A DNA stretch of 64,000 nucleotides, from the NCBI RefSeq assembly GCF_030464885.1, contig NZ_JALPRJ010000011.1, positions 62,001-126,000 on the forward strand, written 5' to 3'. This DNA comes from Caballeronia sp. SEWSISQ10-4 2. GTDB taxonomy: Bacteria; Pseudomonadota; Gammaproteobacteria; Burkholderiales; Burkholderiaceae. Within the stretch, counting starts at the first letter, position 1; each line of letters begins with the position of its first letter. This document shows, piece by piece, positions 40,244 through 49,494 of the stretch. The notes beneath the pieces are model-generated. The model did no database searches and was not told the origin of the DNA. It saw nothing but the letters and a program-made list of their open reading frames with translations. A program made the position numbers and the translations under genes.

Positions 40244-41167
40244 ATGACCTCTATCGATCACGTCGACCTCAACCTGCTACGTGTCTTCAACGCGATCATC
40301 GAAGAACGCAGCCTGACACGCGCGGGGCAGCGGCTGGCGTTGTCGCAGCCGGCGATCAGCTACTCGCTCGGGCGGCTGCGCACGCTCTTCGACGACCCGC
40401 TTTTTATCCGCACGCGCGTTGGTATGCAGCCGACACCGATCGCGCTCGAACTGGCCACTATCGTGGCGCGGGCGCTGGATACGGTGCGCGAAGCACTGCG
40501 CTATGCGGAACGCTTCGATCCGAGCATCAGTACGCGGACCTTCAGGCTGTCGTTATCGGATGCGGGCGAATTGGCGTATCTGCCGCCGATCTGCGCGGCG
40601 TTGCAAAAGCTTGCACCGCGCGTCAAGCTGCGTATCGAGCCCACGCCCGTGGAAGAGATTGAAGAAGCGTTGCGGGTAAGCCGGCTTGATTTCGCGATCG
40701 GCAATTTGCCTGAGCTCACGGCGCGAACGCGCCATCGGTTGTTATTCGAGGAGACCTATGTCTGCATGACGCGCAAGCGCCGGGGGTTGCCGAGCGGCGC
40801 GCAAATCGACCTGGCCGCGTTTACCGAAGCGCCGCATGTGCAAATATTGTCGGTCGAACACAGTCACCACGCACTGGAAGACGCGTTCCGCTCGCAGGGT
40901 GTCGGGCGCAATACGCTGCTGGAATTGCCGCACTTCGTCGCATTGCCCAGCGTGCTCGCTGTCACGGATTACTACGCAACCCTGCCGCGCCGGCTTGCCC
41001 AGATCTTTAACCGCGATGGGCGCTTCCGGGTCTACGAATTGCCGGTGCAACTGCCCGGTGCGACCGTCACGATGCATTGGCACGAGAACTTCGACAACGA
41101 CGAAGGCAACACCTGGCTTCGAGAACTGCTGAGCGAGCGGGTGCAGACCTTCGATCAGTTTCCGTAG
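40244..41167 (+). CDS. LysR family regulator (NodD-like), beside the iacC operon
   Basis: This 307-residue protein has an N-terminal helix-turn-helix (LNLLRVFNAIIEERSLTRAGQRLALSQPAISYSLGRLRTLFDDPLF) and a LysR-substrate domain. It resembles the LysR at 15725-16651 along the whole length, especially the SLTxAGxRLxLxQPAxSxSLxRLRTLFDDPLFxRT helix region. It is divergent from iacC with the shared motif between them and ends 7 bp from the iacF stop. ATG 40244 is the start; an earlier in-frame codon at 40175 would overlap the operator region. Confidence 0.93.
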   Translation: MTSIDHVDLNLLRVFNAIIEERSLTRAGQRLALSQPAISYSLGRLRTLFDDPLFIRTRVGMQPTPIALELATIVARALDTVREALRYAERFDPSISTRTFRLSLSDAGELAYLPPICAALQKLAPRVKLRIEPTPVEEIEEALRVSRLDFAIGNLPELTARTRHRLLFEETYVCMTRKRRGLPSGAQIDLAAFTEAPHVQILSVEHSHHALEDAFRSQGVGRNTLLELPHFVALPSVLAVTDYYATLPRRLAQIFNRDGRFRVYELPVQLPGATVTMHWHENFDNDEGNTWLRELLSERVQTFDQFP

Positions 41168-41174
41168 GACGGCG

Positions 41175-42149
41175 CTAGAGGTCGAGGACCAGAAGCGGAG
41201 ACCGCGAGCGCGAGACGCAGCAGCAAATGACCGCGCCGCTCGCGCGTTCCGCTTTGCTCAGACATTGATCGCGATGCTCGGGCTCGCCGCTGACGACATC
41301 GACCATGCAGGTGCCGCAAATGCCTTCGCCACATGACGTGTCGATCAGGATGTCGATGGACGCAAGCGCTTCCACTATCGACATGCCCTTGTTCACCCGC
41401 ACTCTCGATCCCGTGCTGACGACTTCCACTTCGAACGAATCGAGAACGGGCGCCGCGGCGCCGTTCGCAGCGGGATCGGCTGCGAAGCGTTCGAGATGTA
41501 TTGATTCGGCTGGGATGTGCCGTTCTGCGACGCTCACCACTCTGTCCATGAACGCGCCCGGGCCGCATGTGTAGACGTGGGCGCTGCGCTCCACGCCCGC
41601 AAGACACCCCGTGACTTCGGCATCGACTCGATCCGGTTCAACGCCGCAGTGAAGCACCAGATGATTGGCGAATGGCGTCTGCGAGAGCAACGGGACGAAT
41701 GCCGCGCTGGCGTGGTCGCGAACGAAATAGTGCAGCTTGAACGAGGCGTTCTGACGAACCAGCCGGTACGCCATGCTGAGCAGCGGCGTAATGCCAATCC
41801 CGGCCGCGATCAGGATATGTTCGGTCGCCGTTGCGTTGAGGCGAAACAGGTTGCGCGGCGGCCCGATCGTCAGATGCGTGCCAGCCTCTACATGGTCGTG
41901 CAACGAACTCGATCCTCCTCGCGATGCGTCTTCGCGCTTGACCGCAAAAAGATGCTGCTCTCTAAGATCCGGGTCGCCACACAACGAATATTGCCGCGTG
42001 ACGCCGGAGGGACTGGTTACATCGATGTGAGCGCCCGGCTCGTATGCGTCGAGCGGCGCGCCGTCGACGCGCGAGATGGCGTAGGAGCGGATGCCGGGGG
42101 CTTCGTCGCGCACGGCATCGACGCAGACGGTGATTAGAGAAGAACTCAT
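41175..42149 (-). CDS. iacF: Phthalate-dioxygenase-reductase-type ferredoxin reductase, IacF-like
   Basis: This is a 324-residue protein. The N-terminal flavin domain has RQYSL near residues 52-56; the NAD domain has GIGITP at 118-122 and CGPGAFMD near 195. The C-terminal plant-type [2Fe-2S] ferredoxin has Cys-273, Cys-278 and Cys-281 (DTSCGEGICGTC), with the fourth Cys near 309-311. It carries electrons from NAD(P)H to the Rieske dioxygenase IacC/IacD. It sits alone on the minus strand behind the motif at 42241-42256. ATG 42149 lacks a strong ribosome-binding site. It matches IacF by function. Confidence 0.8.
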   Translation of the reverse strand: MSSSLITVCVDAVRDEAPGIRSYAISRVDGAPLDAYEPGAHIDVTSPSGVTRQYSLCGDPDLREQHLFAVKREDASRGGSSSLHDHVEAGTHLTIGPPRNLFRLNATATEHILIAAGIGITPLLSMAYRLVRQNASFKLHYFVRDHASAAFVPLLSQTPFANHLVLHCGVEPDRVDAEVTGCLAGVERSAHVYTCGPGAFMDRVVSVAERHIPAESIHLERFAADPAANGAAAPVLDSFEVEVVSTGSRVRVNKGMSIVEALASIDILIDTSCGEGICGTCMVDVVSGEPEHRDQCLSKAERASGAVICCCVSRSRSPLLVLDL

Positions 42150-42240
42150 GGCTTGTGGAGGCTGTTTTACGATTGACGCGCGGTACGGCATCAAGGGATT
42201 TGGCCGGAGCGCGCTGTAATGGAAAAATACAGGCAAATTC

Positions 42241-42256
42241 CACATAGGCCAAATCG
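42241..42256 (-). promoter_or_regulatory. Shared LysR-type motif upstream of iacF
   Basis: Read toward iacF, the site is CGATTTGGCCTATGTG, matching the ATTTGnCnnATGnG core seen before iacC and iacA. It lies 91 bp before the iacF start, in an AT-rich stretch with repeated ATCGAT. Confidence 0.58.
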
Positions 42257-42331
42257 ATAATAAATCGATATCGATATCAGTCTGGTTTATTTCGAATCGT
42301 AGATACGGGTCACCACGTAGAAACACAAAAA

Positions 42332-42369
42332 GCCGATGCCGGGAGAACTTGCGTTCTCCCGGCATCGGC
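42332..42369. terminator. Strong 17-bp hairpin with A/T flanks
   Basis: A 17-bp perfect stem with arms at 42332-42348 and 42353-42369 and a TTGC loop is flanked by A5 on the left and T4 on the right. It should stop leftward transcription from the DUF4148 gene at 42439 and shield the iacF promoter. It can act in both directions. Confidence 0.88.
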
Positions 42370-42438
42370 TTTTGCACTCTTTGGCGTTACGACGAGAGCG
42401 GATGTTGATCGATCGCTCCCGGCCGTACGGCCTCGGAA

Positions 42439-42714
42439 TTATCTATGCGAGTAGGTCGACAGTTCGTTGCTCGCGCGGACACGGCTGCCCGATTGCGATT
42501 GCGTGTCTTGCACGCCGCCGTACGACGTTGTGTTCGCGTTGGCTTGCGCGTTTTCCGCAGCAACGGTTTGTGCGCTTTGGCCACGTTGCGATGCCGGTGC
42601 GCCGACGATGGGGTTGTACGACGGTGCCGGGCCGTAGCCGCTGCTTGCGAATGCCGGGGCTGCCAAGGCAGCAGAAGTGGCGATCAACAATGTGGCGATA
42701 AGATTCTTGTTCAT
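42439..42714 (-). CDS. DUF4148-type small secreted protein
   Basis: This is a 91-residue protein. A Sec signal covers about residues 1-23 (NLIATLLIATSAALAAPAFA). The mature part is Ser/Gln/Ala-rich, with GQSAQTVAAENAQAN, typical of Burkholderiales DUF4148 proteins of unknown role. ATG 42714 has GGAG 7 bases upstream. The strong terminator at 42332-42369 ends its transcript. Confidence 0.85.
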   Translation of the reverse strand: MNKNLIATLLIATSAALAAPAFASSGYGPAPSYNPIVGAPASQRGQSAQTVAAENAQANANTTSYGGVQDTQSQSGSRVRASNELSTYSHR

Positions 42715-42895
42715 GATGCGCTCCGATTTGCTTGGGTTTTAAGGGGCGCAGTGGCTGGGTTTTGTTGCTCACTGCGTCGATGAAATGCAGTGTATACCCG
42801 TACTATCGAAGTATTGTCCTGATAGTTTTGAAATAACTATTCGGGATCGGTGAATAATGAGATGCGGGTTTTTGCGTTCGTCAGGCGCGTGCAAG

Positions 42896-43759
42896 CTAAT
42901 CGTGCAGCGTATCGATAATTGCCGCAGTGATCCCGCTGCGCCCATACGACGCCCTCTCGATCATCCCGACCGTCCGCAGCATTGCTGGCTGCGCAATCGA
43001 AATCAGCCGCAGCGACGGATCCGTCTGCCACCCCGCGCGATGCAGCTGCGGCAGCACCGTCACTCCCACGTTTTTCCTCACCAGCGCCACAATCGTCTCG
43101 ATGGAGTTCAGTTCCAGATACTCCTTCACCTCCAGCCCGAGTGCTGTCAGCGCCTGATCCACGACCACGCCCGTGCGCACTCGCCGGTCGAAACGCAAAA
43201 AACCGTGTGACGCCAAAATCCGCCGCGGATCCGTATCCGCAATCTCGCGGCTCACAATAAGCATCAGCGGCTCCGTGTACAGCGGCGTCCACTTGAGCGT
43301 GTCAGGCAAGGGCTGGTCGGGGCGCGCCACCACCGCCGCAATATCCACTTCTCCCTGCTCCACCATGACCGTCAACTCGTCCGAGCGGGCCGACAACAAG
43401 CGCACATCCAGCCCGGGGTGCGCCGTCTTTAGCCGGGCGACGCCCAATGAGAGCGCGCCGATCACCGAGACCACCGCGCCGATCGCCACGGGCCCCTGCA
43501 TCGACCCGGCCGGCGTGGCTTCCAGTTCATCAAGCAAATCCAGTATCTGTTCGACCTTCGGACGGATCTCGTGCCCCTGCCGGCTCAGCACGATCTGGCG
43601 CGCGCTGCGGTCAAACAACTGGCGGCCAAGCGCCTGCTCCAGCCCGCGCATCTGCAAGCTGACAGCCGCCTGGGTGAGCGCGACCTTGTCGGCGGCGGCT
43701 GCGAACGAGCCGGTCCGCGCAACCGCTCGAAACGTCTTCAGCATTCGGATAGTCGGCAT
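42896..43759 (-). CDS. LysR family regulator divergent from the peptide ABC operon
   Basis: This is a 287-residue protein. Residues 1-60 form the helix-turn-helix (MLKTFRAVARTGSFAAAADKVALTQAAVSLQMRGLEQALG). The rest is a LysR-substrate domain with FLRFDRRVRTGVVVDQAL. It is divergent, across 183 bp, from the ABC/GGT operon at 43943-51132 and likely regulates it. It is not closely similar to the two NodD-like LysR proteins of the island. Confidence 0.92.
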   Translation of the reverse strand: MPTIRMLKTFRAVARTGSFAAAADKVALTQAAVSLQMRGLEQALGRQLFDRSARQIVLSRQGHEIRPKVEQILDLLDELEATPAGSMQGPVAIGAVVSVIGALSLGVARLKTAHPGLDVRLLSARSDELTVMVEQGEVDIAAVVARPDQPLPDTLKWTPLYTEPLMLIVSREIADTDPRRILASHGFLRFDRRVRTGVVVDQALTALGLEVKEYLELNSIETIVALVRKNVGVTVLPQLHRAGWQTDPSLRLISIAQPAMLRTVGMIERASYGRSGITAAIIDTLHD

Positions 43760-43942
43760 CGGTTATTCAAGAGAAAGTTAAGCATCAAAAAGAAAGTTTA
43801 ATATTTCCTGATGCATTCTGACCGACATAATTACTTATGAAAGTTTCGTGACTCGCGAGTCGCCGTTTTGCCGCAACCAGCCCGCAACCGAATCAAGGCT
43901 CTGGCTCGCCGCCCGTTTTGCCACGCAGCGGAGTATTGAAAT

Positions 43943-45003
<1,061 letters not shown>

Positions 45004-45007
<4 letters not shown>

Positions 45008-46098
45008 ACCCCATTATTGAAGCGCAAGAACTCACCAAGCACTTCGGCGGCACGCGCAACATGTTCACGCGTGCGCCGACCGTCTACGCAGTAAACGGCG
45101 TCTCGTTCTCCGTGCAGCAGGGAGAGACCTTCGCCATCGTCGGTGAATCCGGTTGCGGCAAGTCGACGCTCGGACGTCTGCTGCTGCGTCTTATCGACAG
45201 CACCGAAGGCCGCGTGATCTATCAAGGCCGCGATATCACGCACCTTGGCACCGAGCCCATGCGCCGTCTGCGACGCGAGATGCAGATCATTTTCCAGGAC
45301 CCGTTTGCATCGCTGAATCCGGGGATGACGGTGGGGCAGATTATCGGCGAGCCGATTGCGCTGCATGGTCTTGCGAAGGGCAGCGCACGCAATGAACGCG
45401 TAGCCGAACTGCTGCGCACAGTCGGGTTGCAGCCAGGTTACGCCGAGCGATATCCGCATGAGTTTTCGGGCGGGCAGCGGCAGCGTATCGGCATTGCTCG
45501 TGCGTTGGCGGGCGAGCCGAAACTGATTGTTGGCGATGAACCCGTGTCCGCGCTCGATGTCTCCGTGCAGGCCCAGGTGATCAATCTGCTCGAGTCGCTG
45601 AAGCAGGAGCTTGGCCTGACGCTGATCATGATCGCGCATGACCTTGCGGTGATCCGCCACATGAGTGATCGCGTGGCGGTGATGTATCTCGGCGAAATCG
45701 TGGAGATGGCAGACGTAGACGATCTCTTCGATCAAGCTTTGCATCCGTACACGCAAGCGTTATTGCAGGCGATTCCGGCGAGCAGCCCGCAACAGCGCCG
45801 CAGCAAACCTTCATTGACGGGCGATCTGCCAAGTCCGACCGCGCCGCCTTCGGGCTGCCGTTTTCATCCACGTTGTCCGCACGCAAAAGCGCGTTGCGCC
45901 GACGAGCAGCCGGTGAGTGAAACCCTGGAAAACGGTCATCGCGTTGCGTGCCATTTCTGGCGCGAGATACAAAACGCGGGCGGCGGCGCGCCGCTGGTTT
46001 CCGTCGTCAGCCCGAAGCTCACCGAGCGGCTCGCGGTGTATCGGCAGCGCCAGACACGGGCCGACAACAGCATTCAAGAACAATCGAACACACGATAA
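45004..46098 (+). CDS. Peptide/glutathione-type ABC ATPase (DppF family)
   Basis: This is a 364-residue ATPase with Walker [19 protein letters not shown] and [11 protein letters not shown], and the oligopeptide ATPase end [12 protein letters not shown] with [14 protein letters not shown]. It pairs with the DppD-like ATPase at 43943, which its start overlaps (ATGA). Confidence 0.92.
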
Positions 46099-46113
46099 AA
46101 CGGGGAAATTCAG

Positions 46114-47625
46114 ATGCGAAAAATTCTCTTGGCCGCGGCGCTTGCCGCGAGTGTCGCTAGTACCAGCGCCGTAATGGCTCAGTCGAACTCGACTATCCGG
46201 ATCGGCTTGCAGGACGATATCGGTACGCTCGATCCGGCACGCAGCAGTCAGGTGGTCGACCGGATTGTGTTCAGTTCGCTGTGCAATTCGCTGGTGGATA
46301 TCGGCCCGGACCTGAAGATCGTGCCCATGCTCGCCACTTCCTGGAGCATGAGCGCCGACACCAAGACACTCACGTTCAAGCTGCGCCAGGGCGTGAAATT
46401 CCACGACGACGAGCCGTTCAACGCCGCCGCCGTAAAGGCGAATCTCGACCGTTCGCGCTCGATGCCCGCGAGCAATCGCAAGAGCGAACTGGCATCGATA
46501 GATCATGTAGACGTGGTCGACGACAACACCGTCGCGATCGTTTTAAAAGCGCCCGACGCCGCGTTGCTCGCGACGCTCACCGATCGCGCCGGCATGATGC
46601 TCGCGCCGAAAACGCTCACCGATGACGCGGGAGTTTCCACGCATCCGGTTTGCTCGGGTCCGTACAAGTTCGTCGAGCGTGTGCAGAACGACCGCGTGGT
46701 GCTGCAGAAATTCGCGGGCTACTGGGACGCCGATAAATACCCGATCCAGAAAGTCATCTTCCAGCCGATTCCCGACAGCACCGTGCGCCTCGCGAACCTG
46801 CGTTCGGGTTCGCTCGACATGCTGGAGCGTCTCGCGCCTTCCGATGTGGCATCGGTGAAAAGCGACAAGAACCTCAACTTCATTTCGATGAGCGGACTCG
46901 GTTTCTACGACTTGACCTTCAACGTCTCGAACGGACCGCGCGCGCCGAAAGCATTCAAGGACAAACGCGTGCGCCAGGCGTTCGAACTTGCCATTGACCG
47001 CGATGCGATCAACCAGGTCATCGGCGGCGGGATCTTTGCGCCCATCGGCCAGGCGATACCGTCCAACAGCCCGTACTTCGACGCATCGATCAAGACCACC
47101 AAACGCGATATCCCGAAGGCGAAGGCCTTGCTGAAGGCCGCAGGTTTCGAGCAGCTCAATGTGGAGCTGACCTTCGGCAACAACACGGTGTCGAACCAGA
47201 TGGCGCAGATGCTGCAAGCCATGCTCTCGGAAGCTGGCATCAACCTGAAGCTGCGTCCGACCGATTACGCCGCGGCGCTCAATGCATCAACGAAAGGCGA
47301 CTTTGAATTGCTGTATCTCGGCTGGTCAGGCCGTACGGACCCGGATGGCAACCTGCATCAGTTCGTCACCTGCAAGGGCAACCTGAACTACGGGCGCTAT
47401 TGCAATCCCGACGTGGACAAGCTGCTGGACGACGCGCGCGTGAAACCGACGGTCGCCGAACGCAAGCCGATCTACGATGCCGCGCAAAAGCTCCTCGCCG
47501 ATGAAGACCCGATCATCTACCTCTACGCCCAACCGTGGCCGTACGCGATGTCGAAGAAGGTGCAGGGCTTCACGCCCTATCCCGACGGCTTGATTCGTCT
47601 GCGCGGCGCGAGCATCAAGGGATAG
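46114..47625 (+). CDS. Peptide/glutathione-type ABC binding protein (family 5)
   Basis: This is a 503-residue protein. A Sec signal covers about residues 1-23 (RKILLAAALAASVASTSAVMAQ). The mature part shows the family 5 pattern FKLRQGVKFHDDEPFNAAAVKANLDRS, VCSGPYKFVERVQNDRVVLQKF and KDKRVRQAFELAIDRDAI. Given the downstream gamma-glutamyltransferase, its ligand may be glutathione or a gamma-glutamyl peptide, which is inference. Confidence 0.92.
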   Translation: MRKILLAAALAASVASTSAVMAQSNSTIRIGLQDDIGTLDPARSSQVVDRIVFSSLCNSLVDIGPDLKIVPMLATSWSMSADTKTLTFKLRQGVKFHDDEPFNAAAVKANLDRSRSMPASNRKSELASIDHVDVVDDNTVAIVLKAPDAALLATLTDRAGMMLAPKTLTDDAGVSTHPVCSGPYKFVERVQNDRVVLQKFAGYWDADKYPIQKVIFQPIPDSTVRLANLRSGSLDMLERLAPSDVASVKSDKNLNFISMSGLGFYDLTFNVSNGPRAPKAFKDKRVRQAFELAIDRDAINQVIGGGIFAPIGQAIPSNSPYFDASIKTTKRDIPKAKALLKAAGFEQLNVELTFGNNTVSNQMAQMLQAMLSEAGINLKLRPTDYAAALNASTKGDFELLYLGWSGRTDPDGNLHQFVTCKGNLNYGRYCNPDVDKLLDDARVKPTVAERKPIYDAAQKLLADEDPIIYLYAQPWPYAMSKKVQGFTPYPDGLIRLRGASIKG

Positions 47626-47636
47626 CAAGCACTCTT

Positions 47637-48581
47637 ATGTTGCGAATCATCGCCAACCGCGCGCTCGTTGCTATCCCGACACTGATCCTGGTGTCGATGA
47701 TGATCTTCGGCCTGCAAAAAATGCTACCCGGCGATCCGGTTTTGGCGATGGCCGGCGAAGACCAGAACCCGCAGCTCATCGCTACGTTGCGGCTGAAATA
47801 TCACCTCGATGAACCCGTGCCCGTGCAGTACGCGCTCTGGGTGCGGGACATCCTGCATGGGGATCTCGGCGCGTCGCTGAGAACCGATGTGCCGGTGACG
47901 AAGCTCATCGCGCAGAAGTTGCCGGTGACGCTGCAACTCGCCGTCATGGCGATGATCTTCGCGATCGGCATTGGTTTGCCGCTGGGGGTTTTATCGGCGG
48001 CGAACAAGGGACGTGCGCTCGATTACGGCGCTAATGTGCTCGCGCTTACCGGTATGTCGATCCCGAACTTCTGGCTCGGGATCATCCTGATCTTTCTGGT
48101 GTCGGTGAAATGGCAGTTGTTGCCATCGTCGGGATATGTGTCGCCGACCGAGGACTTCTGGCTGAGTATCAAGACCATGCTGATGCCCGCGTTCGTGCTT
48201 GGCGCGGCGCTCGGCGCACAGTTGATGAGACATACCCGTAGTGCGATGCTGAGCGTGCTGCGCAGCGACTACATTCGGACAGCGCGTGCGAAAGGGCTGT
48301 TACGAGGCGCTGTCGTGGTCAAGCACGGTTTCCGTAACGCGCTGATTCCAATCGTCACGGTGCTTGCCTTGCTGTTCGGCGAACTGCTCGCGGGCGCTGT
48401 ACTGACGGAGCAAGTGTTCACGATTCCGGGCTTCGGCAAGCTGGTAGTCGATGCCGTTTTCAATCGCGATTACGCCGTCGTTCAAGGTGTGGTGCTCGTC
48501 ACGGCGGTGGGTTTTATCGTGGTGAATCTGTTCGCCGATGTTCTGTACATTCTGCTCAATCCGCGGCTGAGGAGAAGCTGA
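47637..48581 (+). CDS. Peptide/glutathione-type ABC permease (DppB family)
   Basis: This is a 314-residue inner-membrane protein with an N-terminal ANRALVAIPTLILVSMMIFGLQ helix, GDPVLAMAGEDQNP, and the coupling motif RSDYIRTARAKGLLRGAVVVKHGFRNALIP. The end GAVLTEQVFTIPGFG is typical. ATG 47637 begins the recognised domain. It works with the next permease. Confidence 0.92.
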   Translation: MLRIIANRALVAIPTLILVSMMIFGLQKMLPGDPVLAMAGEDQNPQLIATLRLKYHLDEPVPVQYALWVRDILHGDLGASLRTDVPVTKLIAQKLPVTLQLAVMAMIFAIGIGLPLGVLSAANKGRALDYGANVLALTGMSIPNFWLGIILIFLVSVKWQLLPSSGYVSPTEDFWLSIKTMLMPAFVLGAALGAQLMRHTRSAMLSVLRSDYIRTARAKGLLRGAVVVKHGFRNALIPIVTVLALLFGELLAGAVLTEQVFTIPGFGKLVVDAVFNRDYAVVQGVVLVTAVGFIVVNLFADVLYILLNPRLRRS

Positions 48582-49447
48582 TGGCGACTATCGTGGAAAC
48601 TGTTTTGCCGCGTCGCAAGCGCAATCGCGCACTGGGCCGCTTCATGCGCAATCGCGCTGCTGTAGCCGGCGCTGCGATCGTTCTCCTGGTGATGCTCGTA
48701 GCTATCTTTGCGCCCTGGCTCTCGCCCTACGATCCGATTCAAGCGAGCTTCATGACGGTACGGCAGGCACCATCGGCTAGTCATTGGTTTGGAACCGATG
48801 AACTCGGCCGTGACGTGCTCACGCGCTTGCTATGGGGCGCGCGTGCTTCGTTGCTGGCGGGTGTGGTGTCGGTGGGTATTGCTGTGGTGATCGGCGTACC
48901 GCTCGGTTTGCTCGCGGGCTACTTCGGCAAACTCGTCGATGGTGTCATCTCGCGCTTCACCGATGCCTTGCTCTCCATCCCGTTCCTGATCCTCGCCATC
49001 GCGCTCGCGGCGTTCCTTGGGCCCAGCCTCACCAACGCGATGATCGCCATCGGCGTCTCCGCGATGCCGCGCTTCGTGCGCCTCACGCGCGGCCAGGCGA
49101 TCAGCGTCAAGGCCGAAGACTATGTGGAAGGCGCGCGAGCCATCGGGCTTGGGCACTTTCGCATCATCGTCCGTTATATTTTTCCGAACGTCCTGCCGCC
49201 GATCATCGTGCAGGCCAGCCTCACGGTCGCCATGGCGATCATCGCGGAAGCCAGCCTGTCGTTCCTCGGTCTCGGGCAATTGCCGCCTGCGCCATCGTGG
49301 GGATCGATGCTCAACACTGCGAAGGACTTCGTGAGCCAGGCGCCGTGGATGTCGATCTTTCCGGGCATCGCCATCTTTCTGGCGGTGCTCGGCTTCAACC
49401 TGCTCGGCGATGGATTGCGTGACGCACTCGATCCGCGTGAGCTTTGA
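48581..49447 (+). CDS. Peptide/glutathione-type ABC permease (DppC family)
   Basis: This is a 288-residue inner-membrane protein with HWFGTDELGRDVLTRLLWGARASLLAG and the coupling motif KAEDYVEGARAIGLGHFRIIVRYIFPNVLPP. The start shares one base with the previous stop. It is the second channel subunit of the importer. Confidence 0.92.
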   Translation: MATIVETVLPRRKRNRALGRFMRNRAAVAGAAIVLLVMLVAIFAPWLSPYDPIQASFMTVRQAPSASHWFGTDELGRDVLTRLLWGARASLLAGVVSVGIAVVIGVPLGLLAGYFGKLVDGVISRFTDALLSIPFLILAIALAAFLGPSLTNAMIAIGVSAMPRFVRLTRGQAISVKAEDYVEGARAIGLGHFRIIVRYIFPNVLPPIIVQASLTVAMAIIAEASLSFLGLGQLPPAPSWGSMLNTAKDFVSQAPWMSIFPGIAIFLAVLGFNLLGDGLRDALDPREL

Positions 49448-49494
49448 ACATCGTTGAACCCAACATCTTCTTCAATCAAAGAGACGAGTTTCCC

